Source: Clostridia bacterium (lineage in GTDB: Bacteria; Bacillota; Clostridia; TANB77; CAG-508). Taken from it: 64,000 bases of DNA. A model generated the notes under the pieces. The model did not search any database. It was given only the letters and a program-made list of their open reading frames with translations, and had not been told where the DNA came from. Shown in pieces: positions 44,838-56,300 of the stretch (position 1 is the stretch's first letter; every line of letters starts with the position of its first letter). A program made the translations under genes and the position numbers. The stretch covers positions 47,275 to 111,274 of the forward strand of contig JAFWMA010000002.1 of assembly GCA_017510825.1 (NCBI GenBank), read 5' to 3'.

Positions 44838-46790
44838 ATGAAAAAAGATAAAAAACAAACAACAACGGTTATGGAAGCTAATAATTTAACAGACCAGCTT
44901 GGACACTTAATGGCTAATAAAAAAGATATAAAAGACCTTATTGCACCATCAGGAATTGATGCAACAAGTACAAATCACTTAGAAGTAATTTCTGGAACTA
45001 GTAAATTTGCTAGAACACTAACAATCTCATCTTTACCAAGAATGTGTACATTCCCATTATTATTAAGAGGTATGTATAATTTTGGTGATATAAATGTTTC
45101 AGTATTCATTACACCAATTAGTGAAGCTACATCACAAAATGAATTAAATAGAACAATTAATGATTTGGAATCTGAAAGACTAGTTGCAGCAGATAGAGGA
45201 AACATTAACCGTGAAAGTTTATTAGCGCAAAAAAGACAAGAAGCAGAAGAACTAAGGGATGCTATTGCAAGTGGTTTGGATAAATTATTTGATGCTTCAA
45301 TTTTTTGCACAATATTTGAATATAATATGGAAGAGCTTGAAAGAAAAACAGATTTGCTTTCTTCAGAAATGTCAAAAACCTTAACAGGAATTAAAACTGC
45401 ATGGGCAATGCAAGAAGATGCGTTTAAATCAAACTTACCTTTTAATGAAGATAAAATTGGAAAAAAACACACATTTGACCGTAGATCAATGGCTACAGTT
45501 TTTCCATTTATTAATTCAGAAGTTGGACACGAAGATGGAATACCTATAGGCTTTAACAGACAAACAGGATTACCAATATTATATGATAACTTTAATTCTA
45601 GTTTAAGTAATTATAATATGGTTATATTCGGTAAGTCAGGAGCTGGTAAAGGTGTAACAATAAAAACTTTAATAGCAAGATCAGCAGTTTTAATGGGAAT
45701 TGAAAGTTTGGCATTAGATGCTGAAGGTGAATATGGAGTCGTTGCAGAAGCACTTGGAGGTTTTAATGTAACAATTTCACCAAATTCAACCACAATAATT
45801 AATCCATTCGATATAGAGCCTGAAATAACAAGAGATGAAATAACAGGTAAAGAAATGGTTTCACTTAATGTAGAAAACAAAATTGAAGATGTTACACAAG
45901 TATTATTAACAATGGCAAGAGGAAGTACTAGAACAGAAGACGTTAACGAATTAACAAAACAGATTATTGCCGAAGCAGTTTCAGAAGAATATGCAAGTTT
46001 AGGTATAACAAATGATGTTAATAGCTTATATGCAGTAAACAGAAGGGGAACAGTTCAAAATGACTACTTAGGAAAAAACAAGAAACCAATGCCTACTATT
46101 GGATCTTGGTACAGAAGAATTATTCTTAATGGAAGTCAAAATAGAAATCCAGACTATAGAATGCACTACAGTTATTTATCAAAAGTAATGAGACAATATG
46201 TTAGAGAATATAATGGACAAATGTCATACTTTGACGGACAGTCAACATTTGATTTACTTGAAGGAACAACATTTATAAATTTAGATATATCACAATTAGA
46301 GGAAAGATTTGCAAGACCACTAGCCCAACAAATACTATTATCTTGGATTTGGGAAAAGTTTGTAAAGAAAAATAGTGAAGATAGAACAAAAGCAAGAAAG
46401 AAGAGGGTTTTAGTGGATGAGGCTTGGATGTTACTACCGTTCCCAGAAGCCGTAGACTTTTTAAACAAAATGGCTAGACGTGCTAGAAAAAGAAATGTTT
46501 GTTTAGCTGTTGTTTCACAAAGATTTCAGGATTTTTATGAAATGTCAGATGTACAAGCCGTACTAACATCATCAGACACAAAATTGTTTTTAGCACAAGA
46601 TAAATCAGAAATACAATATATAAAAGAAGTTTTCAAATTAAGTGATGGAGAAGCAAATTTCTTAACCACATGCACCAGAGGACAAGGGCTATTTAAAGTT
46701 GGTGAACAAACAGCAATAATTGAAATAAGACCAACAAAAAAAGAACTAGAATTTGTTAATACAAATATAAATGAATTAAGCGAACAGTAA
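44838..46790 (+). CDS. virB4: VirB4-family secretion ATPase
   Basis: 650 residues. A reduced N-terminal region (1-240) precedes the motor: Walker A F-G-K-S-G-A-G-K-G (about 263-271), the family segment A-L-D-A-E-G-E-Y (about 291-298) and I-N-P-F-D-I (about 320), Walker B R-V-L-V-D-E-A-W-M-L-L (about 522-532), and the S-Q-R-F-Q-D-F motif (about 557-563). All ATPase residues are present. VirB4/TraC proteins power pilus assembly and substrate transport at the inner membrane. Good site (gaggaggg). It is the only ATPase in the locus; no VirD4 coupling protein or VirB11 is seen here. Confidence 0.92.
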   Translation: MKKDKKQTTTVMEANNLTDQLGHLMANKKDIKDLIAPSGIDATSTNHLEVISGTSKFARTLTISSLPRMCTFPLLLRGMYNFGDINVSVFITPISEATSQNELNRTINDLESERLVAADRGNINRESLLAQKRQEAEELRDAIASGLDKLFDASIFCTIFEYNMEELERKTDLLSSEMSKTLTGIKTAWAMQEDAFKSNLPFNEDKIGKKHTFDRRSMATVFPFINSEVGHEDGIPIGFNRQTGLPILYDNFNSSLSNYNMVIFGKSGAGKGVTIKTLIARSAVLMGIESLALDAEGEYGVVAEALGGFNVTISPNSTTIINPFDIEPEITRDEITGKEMVSLNVENKIEDVTQVLLTMARGSTRTEDVNELTKQIIAEAVSEEYASLGITNDVNSLYAVNRRGTVQNDYLGKNKKPMPTIGSWYRRIILNGSQNRNPDYRMHYSYLSKVMRQYVREYNGQMSYFDGQSTFDLLEGTTFINLDISQLEERFARPLAQQILLSWIWEKFVKKNSEDRTKARKKRVLVDEAWMLLPFPEAVDFLNKMARRARKRNVCLAVVSQRFQDFYEMSDVQAVLTSSDTKLFLAQDKSEIQYIKEVFKLSDGEANFLTTCTRGQGLFKVGEQTAIIEIRPTKKELEFVNTNINELSEQ

Positions 46791-46819
46791 AAATGTAATA
46801 AACTAATCAGGAGTTATTA

Positions 46820-47995
46820 ATGAAAAAGAAAATTACTATTGGGCTAATACTAATAATACTTATCACATCATTTTACAAAACCAAAGAAGTATTAGGTACA
46901 GATGTATTTGAATTTGGGAAAGACGAAAGTTTAACTGAAATACAAGGTGGAACAGAAGCCGAAAACTTTAACAAACTACAAGAATCAGGAACTGTTTCAA
47001 CAAATGGTGAAACAAGACAAGAGAATGTTCCTACACAAGTTTCAGGAAATAGTATAAACATTTTTAACAGACTAGTTGGAAGATTATTTACAGCGATTCC
47101 AATGGTAATGAATGATATTTTATCTAAAATTACTAGCGACAGTGGAGAAATATTTACTATTGAAAGGACAATAACAAATCACTATGATTTATTTAATCTA
47201 AAATATTTGATAACACCAGCAGAAGGTGGGAAAAAAGAAGGTACAAGCGGAATTTTAGAACCGATAAGTAAAAATGCCTCAACATGGTTTATTGGAGTAA
47301 GAAATCTATCACTTGCTGGAAGTATTATTACATTAATGTATGTCGGAATTAGACTAGCAACTGCTACAGTATCTACCAAAAGAGCACAATTTAAAAGAAT
47401 GTTATTTTCATGGTTTGAAGGCATCGGGATAATGCTAACACTACAATTTTTCATTGTTACAATTATTTTAGCCTCAAATTGGATGGTAGATACACTCAAT
47501 AGTACAATTGAAAACGACTCATCAATTACAACTATTGAAGAACAAATAATGAAAAACGTTGATGAAAATTTAGACTCAATAAACCAAATTCATACATTAT
47601 TCTTCTATATCGTTTTGTTTACAATGTTTTCATACTACGAATTAAAATTTTTTGCTCTATATATTGGAAGGTTGATTAGAGTAGCATTTTATATAATTAT
47701 TTCACCTCTGGTATGTCTGACATATCCTGTTGATAAAGTTGGAGATGGAAGACCACAAGCATTCAACAACTGGGCACTAGAGATAACTATTACAGTATTT
47801 ATACAACCAATGCATTTACTTATTTACATGATAATGATTTCATCGATGGGAGAAATAATTGTAAGAAATCCAGTCTTAGGGATTATTTTCCTAGCACTAC
47901 TGTCACATGTTGAAAGAATAGTAAAACATGTTCTAAAATTAAGACCAAGACTAGGACCAGGATTAAAAGATATAAAACTATTATCATCAAATTAA
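46820..47995 (+). CDS. VirB6/TrbL-like polytopic protein 1
   Basis: 391 residues: signal peptide (1-28), a polar region, and five to six membrane helices (about 150-375). Its core shares long patterns with the next two genes: W-F-x-G-V-R-N-L, G-I-R-L-A-T-A-x-x-S, K-R-x-x-F-x-W and P-L-V-C-L-T-Y-P-V-D-K-V-G-D-G. These are VirB6/TrbL-family features. It would form the inner-membrane channel. Unlike its two paralogues it ends shortly after the last helix. Confidence 0.75.
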   Translation: MKKKITIGLILIILITSFYKTKEVLGTDVFEFGKDESLTEIQGGTEAENFNKLQESGTVSTNGETRQENVPTQVSGNSINIFNRLVGRLFTAIPMVMNDILSKITSDSGEIFTIERTITNHYDLFNLKYLITPAEGGKKEGTSGILEPISKNASTWFIGVRNLSLAGSIITLMYVGIRLATATVSTKRAQFKRMLFSWFEGIGIMLTLQFFIVTIILASNWMVDTLNSTIENDSSITTIEEQIMKNVDENLDSINQIHTLFFYIVLFTMFSYYELKFFALYIGRLIRVAFYIIISPLVCLTYPVDKVGDGRPQAFNNWALEITITVFIQPMHLLIYMIMISSMGEIIVRNPVLGIIFLALLSHVERIVKHVLKLRPRLGPGLKDIKLLSSN

Positions 47996-48018
47996 AAAAG
48001 AAAGGAGTCGCTATCAAT

Positions 48019-50811
48019 ATGAAAACAAAAAAAATAATTACAATACTAAAGTTTTTAGTAATTTTTTTAATGATAGCGACATCTATTAGCAAAGTTTATG
48101 CATATAATACAGATTACCCAGAAAAATCAGTAAGAGAAGAAGAAAAAGAAAAAGGAGAAGAAGAAGATAAAAATATAAACAAACAAATAGGAATAGCAGT
48201 TATAAAAAAAGAAGATGTTAAAGATGTATATGCTTACTATTACTTATATTATGATTCTGAAGGAGAAGTTCATATCGTCGAATACATACAAAATCCTATA
48301 AGAAGTCAATGGGATGAAAATGCAAAAGACAAAAAAAGATGGATATTAAAAACAGATGCAGACAATATTAAAGCTAAAGAACTAGGAGCAAAAGAGTACT
48401 ATAGTGAAGAAGAAGATATAAAAAAAGAAGAAAATAAAGATGCAACCGAATTATTTAAAAAAATAACAGAAGAAGTGGGAAATAAAAAAACACTATATGA
48501 CTATATAGAAGGCTCAACAGAAGATGAAGAACCTTATACGATTGAATCAATTCTTTTTAATAAAGTACCAATATTTGATGTTAACTTTTTTTCAGAAACA
48601 GCAGCTGGGAAAGAGTTAAAAAGTGACAGTATAGTTAGCATTATTAGAAAAATAATAGCAGCATGGTATGTTACATTTAGAAATATAGCCTTTATAGCTT
48701 TAGCAATATTAATAATATATTATGGAATAAGACTAGCTATTTCATCTGTAGCAAGTGAAAAAGCTAACTATAAAAGAATACTTATAGGTTGGTTAAAAAG
48801 TATTATTATAGTGTTTATTATACACTATATAATGTATGCTATTATTTATTTTAACGAAACTTTTGTCAACTTTATAGCAAACACAAATGAACATGAAGTG
48901 TCAATTTATAATACCATTAAAACTAGAGCACTTGAAGCGCCACTAAAAGTTGCAGTACCAGCAACAATACTGTATTTTACTCTACTATTTATGTGGATTA
49001 GATTCATTTTTACGTATTTCAAAAGAACATTTACAGTAGCATTTTTAGTAATTTTAGCTCCTCTAGTAGGAATCAGATACTCAATAGAAGGTGCATCAGG
49101 AAAAGGCAGCCAACTAGTTACAAATTGGATTCAGAGATTTACAACAGCAGTATTCATACAGTCAATTCATGCAATGATTTATGTGATATTTGTTGAAACA
49201 GCATTAGAAACAGCTTTGGAAGATTTACATGGATTTTTCATTGCACTATTTTTCTTAAACTTTATTCTAGCAGCAGACAAAATCTTTATTAATATATTTA
49301 AATTTCAGTTCTATCCTAGCACTGCAGATAGACTAAGAAAACCATTTAGTCCAGCAAAAGACTTGATAGAATTGAAAGCTGGCTATGAATTGACTAAGGG
49401 TGCATTTGTTGCAGGCCAAGAAATATTAATTGATACTAAAGATACAACTGTACAAACTTTGGATAGAGGATTTACAAAAGTAACGGACATGTTGGACGAC
49501 AAATATGGAGGAAATCACAGAAGAGACATAGAAGACTCTATTACTAATATTAAGGACAATATAGATGACAAAATTAGAGATAAACTAATTGGGGACGAAG
49601 TTGACGAAACTGGACGCCCAATAGAATTTGGAAAAACTAAAAATAGAATAAATAGAACACTTAAATTAAGAAAAATATCTAGGAAGAGAGGTAAGGAAGG
49701 AGCAAAAGCAAAGAAAGCACTAAGAAAACAAAAAAATATTACTAAAAAAAGATATAAGAGCAACTTTAAAATAATGAGAGACTTAGGAACAGGAGTAGCA
49801 GGTGCCGTGATTGCAATACCTATGATTGCATCATCTGATGATCCATCAAAAGGAATTGCGATGATGACGAAAATACCATCAATGTTTATCACAAGTCATA
49901 AGAATATTAAGACAGTTCAAAAAACAACTAAAAAAGCAGATAAGGAATTTGAAAAAACCGTAAAAGGCATAAAAATAGCTGGTAAAAAAATGGACAGAAT
50001 TGAAAAAGAACTTGATAAAATATCTGGAAACGATAGAAAGAAAGCATTAAATGAATTAAAAGCAATCAACAGCATAAATGCAAATCCTAATAGCATAAAA
50101 GAAGCTATACTTCAATACATAGAAAAAAATAAAATAACTAAAATAGATTCAGACGAACTAGAATTAATAATTTCAGATATAGTAGACAATATGCAAGGAG
50201 ATCTAACAGACGAAGAAAGAAAACAAATTAAAGAAAACGCAAAGAGTATTATTTTGAAAAATAGGTATGAAGAAAAGAAAAAGAAAAAGACAAGATACGA
50301 AACTGATGAAAATAATCAAAAAGAGAAAACACCTATACAAGCGACAAAGACACCTGATAACAGTTTAGAGAGTGACAATGATAGTGCACAAGAAACTATT
50401 GGATTTGAAACAGGAGAAACAGCATTAGAGAATATTGAAATTGATAGAGAAATAGAAAAAAGAGTAAATGAAACACAAGAGGATAGTGAAGAATACAGAG
50501 AAAATACAGATGATAGAGAAACAAAATATGAATCACCAGAAAGCGATAAAGATGTTGAAAAAACAGAAACAGGAAATAGTTCTATAGGAGGAAGTAAAAC
50601 TCAAAACAATAGAGAAGAAAAAGAAAACTTCACATTTGGAGAAATAATTAATGGAATCGAAAGTGCAGTCATAGAAGAGAAAACAGACAATAAATTTACT
50701 GCAGATTTAGCAAAAGAAATAAACAGCATAAAAGATACAAACGACAAGAGCGTAGGAAAACTTGGAGGAAGGACAATAGCTGACACTAATAGATTCTTAG
50801 ATAGCTTATAA
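48019..50811 (+). CDS. VirB6-like polytopic protein 2 with long tail
   Basis: 930 residues. Signal-peptide-like helix (about 10-30), polar Lys/Glu-rich domain (about 31-205), VirB6-type core (about 205-430: W-Y-V-T-F-R-N-I, G-I-R-L-A-I-S-S, K-R-I-L-I-G-W), then a 500-residue hydrophilic, strongly charged tail with a short hydrophobic hairpin (about 595-625, G-T-G-V-A-G-A-V-I-A-I). Extended VirB6 proteins with large tails are known in Rickettsiales and in Gram-positive conjugation systems, where the tail reaches partners. Most of this tail looks coiled or disordered. Good site (aaaggag). Confidence 0.72.
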   Translation: MKTKKIITILKFLVIFLMIATSISKVYAYNTDYPEKSVREEEKEKGEEEDKNINKQIGIAVIKKEDVKDVYAYYYLYYDSEGEVHIVEYIQNPIRSQWDENAKDKKRWILKTDADNIKAKELGAKEYYSEEEDIKKEENKDATELFKKITEEVGNKKTLYDYIEGSTEDEEPYTIESILFNKVPIFDVNFFSETAAGKELKSDSIVSIIRKIIAAWYVTFRNIAFIALAILIIYYGIRLAISSVASEKANYKRILIGWLKSIIIVFIIHYIMYAIIYFNETFVNFIANTNEHEVSIYNTIKTRALEAPLKVAVPATILYFTLLFMWIRFIFTYFKRTFTVAFLVILAPLVGIRYSIEGASGKGSQLVTNWIQRFTTAVFIQSIHAMIYVIFVETALETALEDLHGFFIALFFLNFILAADKIFINIFKFQFYPSTADRLRKPFSPAKDLIELKAGYELTKGAFVAGQEILIDTKDTTVQTLDRGFTKVTDMLDDKYGGNHRRDIEDSITNIKDNIDDKIRDKLIGDEVDETGRPIEFGKTKNRINRTLKLRKISRKRGKEGAKAKKALRKQKNITKKRYKSNFKIMRDLGTGVAGAVIAIPMIASSDDPSKGIAMMTKIPSMFITSHKNIKTVQKTTKKADKEFEKTVKGIKIAGKKMDRIEKELDKISGNDRKKALNELKAINSINANPNSIKEAILQYIEKNKITKIDSDELELIISDIVDNMQGDLTDEERKQIKENAKSIILKNRYEEKKKKKTRYETDENNQKEKTPIQATKTPDNSLESDNDSAQETIGFETGETALENIEIDREIEKRVNETQEDSEEYRENTDDRETKYESPESDKDVEKTETGNSSIGGSKTQNNREEKENFTFGEIINGIESAVIEEKTDNKFTADLAKEINSIKDTNDKSVGKLGGRTIADTNRFLDSL

Positions 50812-50825
50812 TTTAGGAGAGAAAT

Positions 50826-53300
50826 ATGTTAAACATAAAAAAAATAACAAAACTATTACTAATAACATTAACAGTTATTACAATAATAGGTAGTACAGTT
50901 TATGGTAAAGTAAATGAAGTAGTTATTCAAGATAAAATAGAAGATTGCTCAACTGTAACAGAAACAAGGGAAGAAATAACAGCTGAAACACCGACAAAAA
51001 AAGAATACAAATCACCAGCTCCAACAGCTAACCCTGGGACAGTTATAACTACAAATCCTGATGGGACAACTACTGAAAGCAATGGCATTGATGGAGGAGA
51101 TATATTAGATGGTGTTGCTGGAATACTACTTTTACCTGCTAAAGCAATAATAATTCTTCTTGGAGAAGCAATAAGAATAATATTAGGATTTTTTGCAGGC
51201 GAAGGAGGTGAAGGTCTTACAATACAAAAAATACTATTTAATGATTTACCACTTACAGATATTAACTTTTTTGATTTTAATTCATCAAGTATAGACCCAG
51301 CTGTAAAAGCCATAAGACAAAATGTTGCAACATGGTATATTGGAGTAAGAAACCTAGCCGCTGTACTACTTGTAATAGTAGCTATATATGTAGGATTAAG
51401 AATGGCAATAAGCACAATTGCAGAAGATAAAGCAAAATATAAACAAATGCTTATTGATTGGTTAACTAGCCTATGCCTATTATTTATTTTACATTACATA
51501 ATGGTACTAGTTATACAGCTTAACAATACACTTGTAAAAACAATAGGAGAAAGTGTATCAGATTCAAAACTCAATGATGTAGCAAGGGAATTTGCAAATC
51601 AAGCATGGGCTAATGTAAGTTTTTCAAAAGGCATGGCAGAAGCACTAGCCTTTTTACTACTTGAATTTATGACATTGCTATATTTAGTATCTTATATTAG
51701 ACGTATGATAACAATAGGATTCTTAATTATAATTGCACCATTAGTTACAGTAACTTATTCAATAGACAGGATGGGTGATGGAAAATCACAAGCATTAAAT
51801 GCTTGGTTTAAAGAATTTGCATATAATATCCTTATTCAACCATTTCAGTGTGTAACATATTTAGCACTATGTGCAACATCCCTCGAAATGCTTGACAGTA
51901 AAGATTTGAAATCTGCAGTACTAGCAATATGTATGTTAATATTTTTAAATACTTCAGAAAAAATAATAAAAAGCATCTTTAACTTTAGAGCAGGAAGCAT
52001 GTCAGATACATTTGCTAATGCAGCAATAATGACGGCAGCAGTTAATGGATTCACCAACATTGGAAAAAGCTTTGCTAAAGGAGGAGATGATGAAGGAAGT
52101 AGCCCATCAGAAAAACTACAAAGAGAAACTAGAAGAGAGAAAGCATTACCTACTAATTCTTCAAGCAGAAATGTACAAATGCACGATGACGTAAGTAATC
52201 AAGCAATAGCTACAGGAGCAAGTGCAGCAGCTTTAGATTCTGCAAGTGAAGAAAGAGCATATTCTGTAGGAAGCCAAGGCAACAATAATGGAGGAGATAA
52301 TAACGGTAATAATGACAACAATCAAAGTGGAAATAATACAAGAGAATCATCAAACAACGAAAAGGGCAAGAAAAAGGGTCACCCATTAATAGCAAAAGCC
52401 GGAAAAGTTATTATAGGGGCAAACACAGTATTTTTGGGAACAGCAGTTGGAGCAATAGCTGGTGCTGCAACAGGAGATTTTAAAGCTGGTGTTACTGGTG
52501 GTATGTCAGGATTTGCTCTAGGAAGAGGAATAAAACAAAGAGGAATGAATACCATCATAAACAGAGAAATAAACAATAGAACATCAAATGCACTTGAGGA
52601 CTATAAAAAGCAAAGAGGAAATATATCTGATAAACAGATTATTGAAGAAGGAATGTCCTTGCTTGATGGAACTAGGGATGCTAGAACAGACGAAGAAAGA
52701 GAACTAAGAGATGCGTTAATGGAAATGTATGACAGACGCATTAAATTAGGAGATGACGAAGAAGATGGATTAGACAATACTGAAAAGAAAATGCAAGAAT
52801 TGTTAGACAACAATAGAGAAGGTAAAAAGAAAAAGAAATTTCCTCTTCAAGTACCAAGAAAAGAAAAGAAAAAACAAGATAGAGAGCCAACAACACAGAA
52901 TAGATTTAATAACGATGGCGAATCGACTAATGGTGGTAGCGATGAAGAAAATTCCCAAACTAGAACAAGAGAAGGAAGAAGTACAAGAAAATTCAGTAGA
53001 AATGACAGTCCTAATGAACCTCAACCAAGCAATGCACAAACAGCTAGAAACATTGATACTGAAAGTACAAATGGGGAATCAGATAATAATGTTCCAACTC
53101 CAATTGAGGGAAGCTCATCACCAGAAATGCACGATACAGTAATTGAACAAGAGGAAGCAAAAAACAACACTAGTACAAGAGAAAGTGAAAGACTAAAAGA
53201 AACACCAAAACCAAAAGATAGCCAACAAACAAAACCAATAGAAGAGAAAACCTCTTTGAATGAAACACCAAAGAGTGAAACAAATAATGATGAAAACTAA
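50826..53300 (+). CDS. VirB6-like polytopic protein 3 with long tail
   Basis: 824 residues, starting 15 bases after the previous gene. Signal peptide (about 1-27), a hydrophobic segment (about 92-125), the VirB6-type core (about 165-395: W-Y-I-G-V-R-N-L, G-L-R-M-A-I-S-T, D-R-M-G-D-G-K-S-Q-A), then a hydrophilic tail. The tail contains an Asn/Gly run (about 480-500), a glycine-zipper-like stretch (about 525-570, G-T-A-V-G-A-I-A-G-A-A-T-G) and ends in a low-complexity Thr/Ser/Glu/Asn part. The glycine zipper may insert in a membrane. The three VirB6-like genes are tandem and clearly paralogous. Confidence 0.72.
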   Translation: MLNIKKITKLLLITLTVITIIGSTVYGKVNEVVIQDKIEDCSTVTETREEITAETPTKKEYKSPAPTANPGTVITTNPDGTTTESNGIDGGDILDGVAGILLLPAKAIIILLGEAIRIILGFFAGEGGEGLTIQKILFNDLPLTDINFFDFNSSSIDPAVKAIRQNVATWYIGVRNLAAVLLVIVAIYVGLRMAISTIAEDKAKYKQMLIDWLTSLCLLFILHYIMVLVIQLNNTLVKTIGESVSDSKLNDVAREFANQAWANVSFSKGMAEALAFLLLEFMTLLYLVSYIRRMITIGFLIIIAPLVTVTYSIDRMGDGKSQALNAWFKEFAYNILIQPFQCVTYLALCATSLEMLDSKDLKSAVLAICMLIFLNTSEKIIKSIFNFRAGSMSDTFANAAIMTAAVNGFTNIGKSFAKGGDDEGSSPSEKLQRETRREKALPTNSSSRNVQMHDDVSNQAIATGASAAALDSASEERAYSVGSQGNNNGGDNNGNNDNNQSGNNTRESSNNEKGKKKGHPLIAKAGKVIIGANTVFLGTAVGAIAGAATGDFKAGVTGGMSGFALGRGIKQRGMNTIINREINNRTSNALEDYKKQRGNISDKQIIEEGMSLLDGTRDARTDEERELRDALMEMYDRRIKLGDDEEDGLDNTEKKMQELLDNNREGKKKKKFPLQVPRKEKKKQDREPTTQNRFNNDGESTNGGSDEENSQTRTREGRSTRKFSRNDSPNEPQPSNAQTARNIDTESTNGESDNNVPTPIEGSSSPEMHDTVIEQEEAKNNTSTRESERLKETPKPKDSQQTKPIEEKTSLNETPKSETNNDEN

Positions 53301-53343
53301 ATAGTAGTTGATTTTATGAAAAAAATAAAAAAAGGTAGTATAT

Positions 53344-56300
53344 ATGGACGAAGATAATAATGATGATTTAATGTTAAATGAATCAGATAGCGATATTAAT
53401 AGAGCAAAGAAAAAAGTAAATAATACCAGGAAAAGAGCTACAAAAAAATACAGAGCAAAGAAAAAAGGAGCTCTATCAAGACAACAGGATAGAGCAAAGA
53501 CGGTAATAGACAAGATACAAAATCAGAATAAATCAAAAAAAAGTAGTTCAAAAGGTAATGAAAGTGCTAATAATGGGAAAAAAGGAGTAGAGAAAACAGC
53601 AACGAGAGCAGGACAAGCAGCAGAAGCTACGGGTAAAAGTATGCAAGCAGCAGGAAAAGGAATGCAAGCATTAGGAAAAGGAGCACAAAAAGGAGGAGAA
53701 GCCCTTGCAGAAGGATCAAAAGCAGCAGGAGAAGCATTAGCAAGTACCGGAGTAGGTGCGCCAGTTGGAGCTGTAGTATCAGGAGCAGGAAATACAGTAG
53801 GAAAAGGAACACAAGCATTAGGAAAAGGCACAGAAGAAGCTGGAAAAGCAACAGAAAAAGCAGGCAAAGCTGCGGAGAAGGCAGGAAAAAGAGCAAAGCA
53901 ACTAGGAAAAAAAAGAGCACAAAAAAAAGGAATTAAAGAAAAACAAAAACAAAAGAAAAAAGAATACATAAAAAAATTTATATTAACACATATTCCCCAA
54001 ACAATAATAGCAATATTAGTATTTATAGCAGTATTGTTTTTAATTGGATTAGTAATGTTCTTCGTAAATATGCCTGGACTTATATTAGGAAGTATAGATG
54101 AATTTGGAAGAAACCTACTAGGAAACTTACAAGGGATGCTAACAGGAGACTCAACAACTGCAAAAATATCAAGTGAGGAGATTGTAGATTTAGCACAACA
54201 CTTACAGGCAATGGGATATGATATACAAGGATATGGATTAGGAAGTGTTGAATACGAAAAGGATGGAAGCACATCAAGTAGTAGAAATGGAAAAGCGAAA
54301 AAAATAAATGCAATAAAAGAATCAATAGATGGAAAGCACTATCTAAGATCATATATTGCCGCAAACGAAAATACATATGTGTTATCTGAGTGGAGTATAG
54401 GAGGATTTTTTAATAGTATAGGAAACAACATAGTAAGAGCAATAGACAGTTTAATAGATATTACACCAGATGATTTAAAAGCGACAACAGCAGAGGATTA
54501 TTCAACAGGAATGATTAATATAGTAGGCCAAACAGATAGCTCAATATTTCAGTCATCAGATGCGAAAGACTATGTGTCAATAGACAGAAATACAAAACAA
54601 ATGAAGATCTATTCAGAAGCATTTAAGTTACCAGATTTCGGATGGCTAGGAATAGGCAAAAGAATAATAACAGGAGACAACAAAATACAATGGGGAGAAA
54701 CATTCTCTTACGATTTGAATAACTGGGTTGGAAGATATGGAAGACCAACAGAATTATTCTTAGCATTACACTTATCAACAATGATGCCAGATTTAACATA
54801 TAATATAGCAACAAATCAGGAGTTCAACACAAAAGTTAATATAGGAATGATGGATGCAACTGTGCAATTTGCACCAACTGCAACAAAGGGAGATTCGACA
54901 ATAGATAGCTTACAAATAATGAGATACTTCCTTCAATATTGCATAGGAAGAGAAGATGTAGAAGGATTAAGTGATGAAGAATTACAAAAAGAGTTTAAAA
55001 AGACAACAGAAGATATCATAGCAATGACGATAGCAAATTTAACAGCAAAAGATGAACAAATACCAGGAACGGTATGGACAACGTCAGAAATAGCAGAATT
55101 AGCAGCAATAACCCATGTTGGAATGAACAAAAGTACAGGAAGTTCTGGAAGCTCGTCATCAAATCCAGCATTTACAGCTGTTGGAGAAGATAATGGAAAC
55201 TTTAAAAAATACAATTTAAATGACTATCAATTAAGCCAATTAACATATGTTGCATACAGAGAACAAGGATCTGATGCAGGAGCAGCAGCAGAAGCCTCTT
55301 TAATGGCAAATCTATTTGAGCTAAGAAGAGGAGGAGAAGGCGGTGCAGATGGACTAGTTGACTATGTACTTCATGGAGGATGGTTTGCAGCAGCAAGTAC
55401 TGGAAGTACAGACAATGATCCAAACCACAAAGAAATAGTTAAACAGGTATTAGTAAATGGAAAGAGAACACTACCTGCATACATAGATGAACACGACTGC
55501 TTCTCAGATATACCAAGTGCAACTAATAATGGTACACCAATAAATGTATCAGATAGATCAGCATACATAAAAGATACAACAATAATAAATAATTGCTATG
55601 GTTCCACATACACATTTTATAGTTTTCCAGCGGAAAATAGTGACCCATTTGGATACCACGAAAAGTTTGGAAGTGATTTTCACTATGTATATGATCCATC
55701 AAGTGAACCAGCCTCAAACGGAACTGGAGCATCATCTGCTGGTAGTTCATCTTCAAGTAGTAGTTCATCATCAAGCAGTAGCTCATCAGCATCAAACACA
55801 CCACTAAATCCAACAATAACAGAAGGACATTATGGACAATTTGACTATTATTTATATAATGCGAGACCAAATGCTAGCGGACAACAGTTAATGCTTAGTC
55901 TTCATGGTTCAGGAGAAAATGGAGGAGGACTTAGTGCACTAAAATATGGTGGCTCTCTTGCAAGATTTATATTAAGTGGAGAAAAACAACCAGACTGTAT
56001 CGTCTTAATGCCAAGCAATCCGGGAGGAATTGGAGCATGGGGAGCTTGGGATATAGATGCACTTAAAGAGCTTGTTGATAAAATTGCTTCAGAAACAAAA
56101 GCAGATACATCACGATTATCAATAACAGGAGTATCAAGAGGTGGATTCGATACATGGGAGATGTTAGCAAAATATCCTACAATGTTTGCAAGAGCTGCAC
56201 CAATAGCATCAGAAGGATACGAATATGATGCACTTAAAAAGTGTAAAACTAACATACTTGCACTATCTGGAACAGCAGATAGCTATAATGCTCAAGCAGC

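Noticed and set aside
53523..54272. Long minus-strand ORFs opposite the giant gene's Ala/Gly/Lys repeats
   Set aside because: They mirror the repetitive codons of the plus-strand gene and lack ribosome sites and family features.
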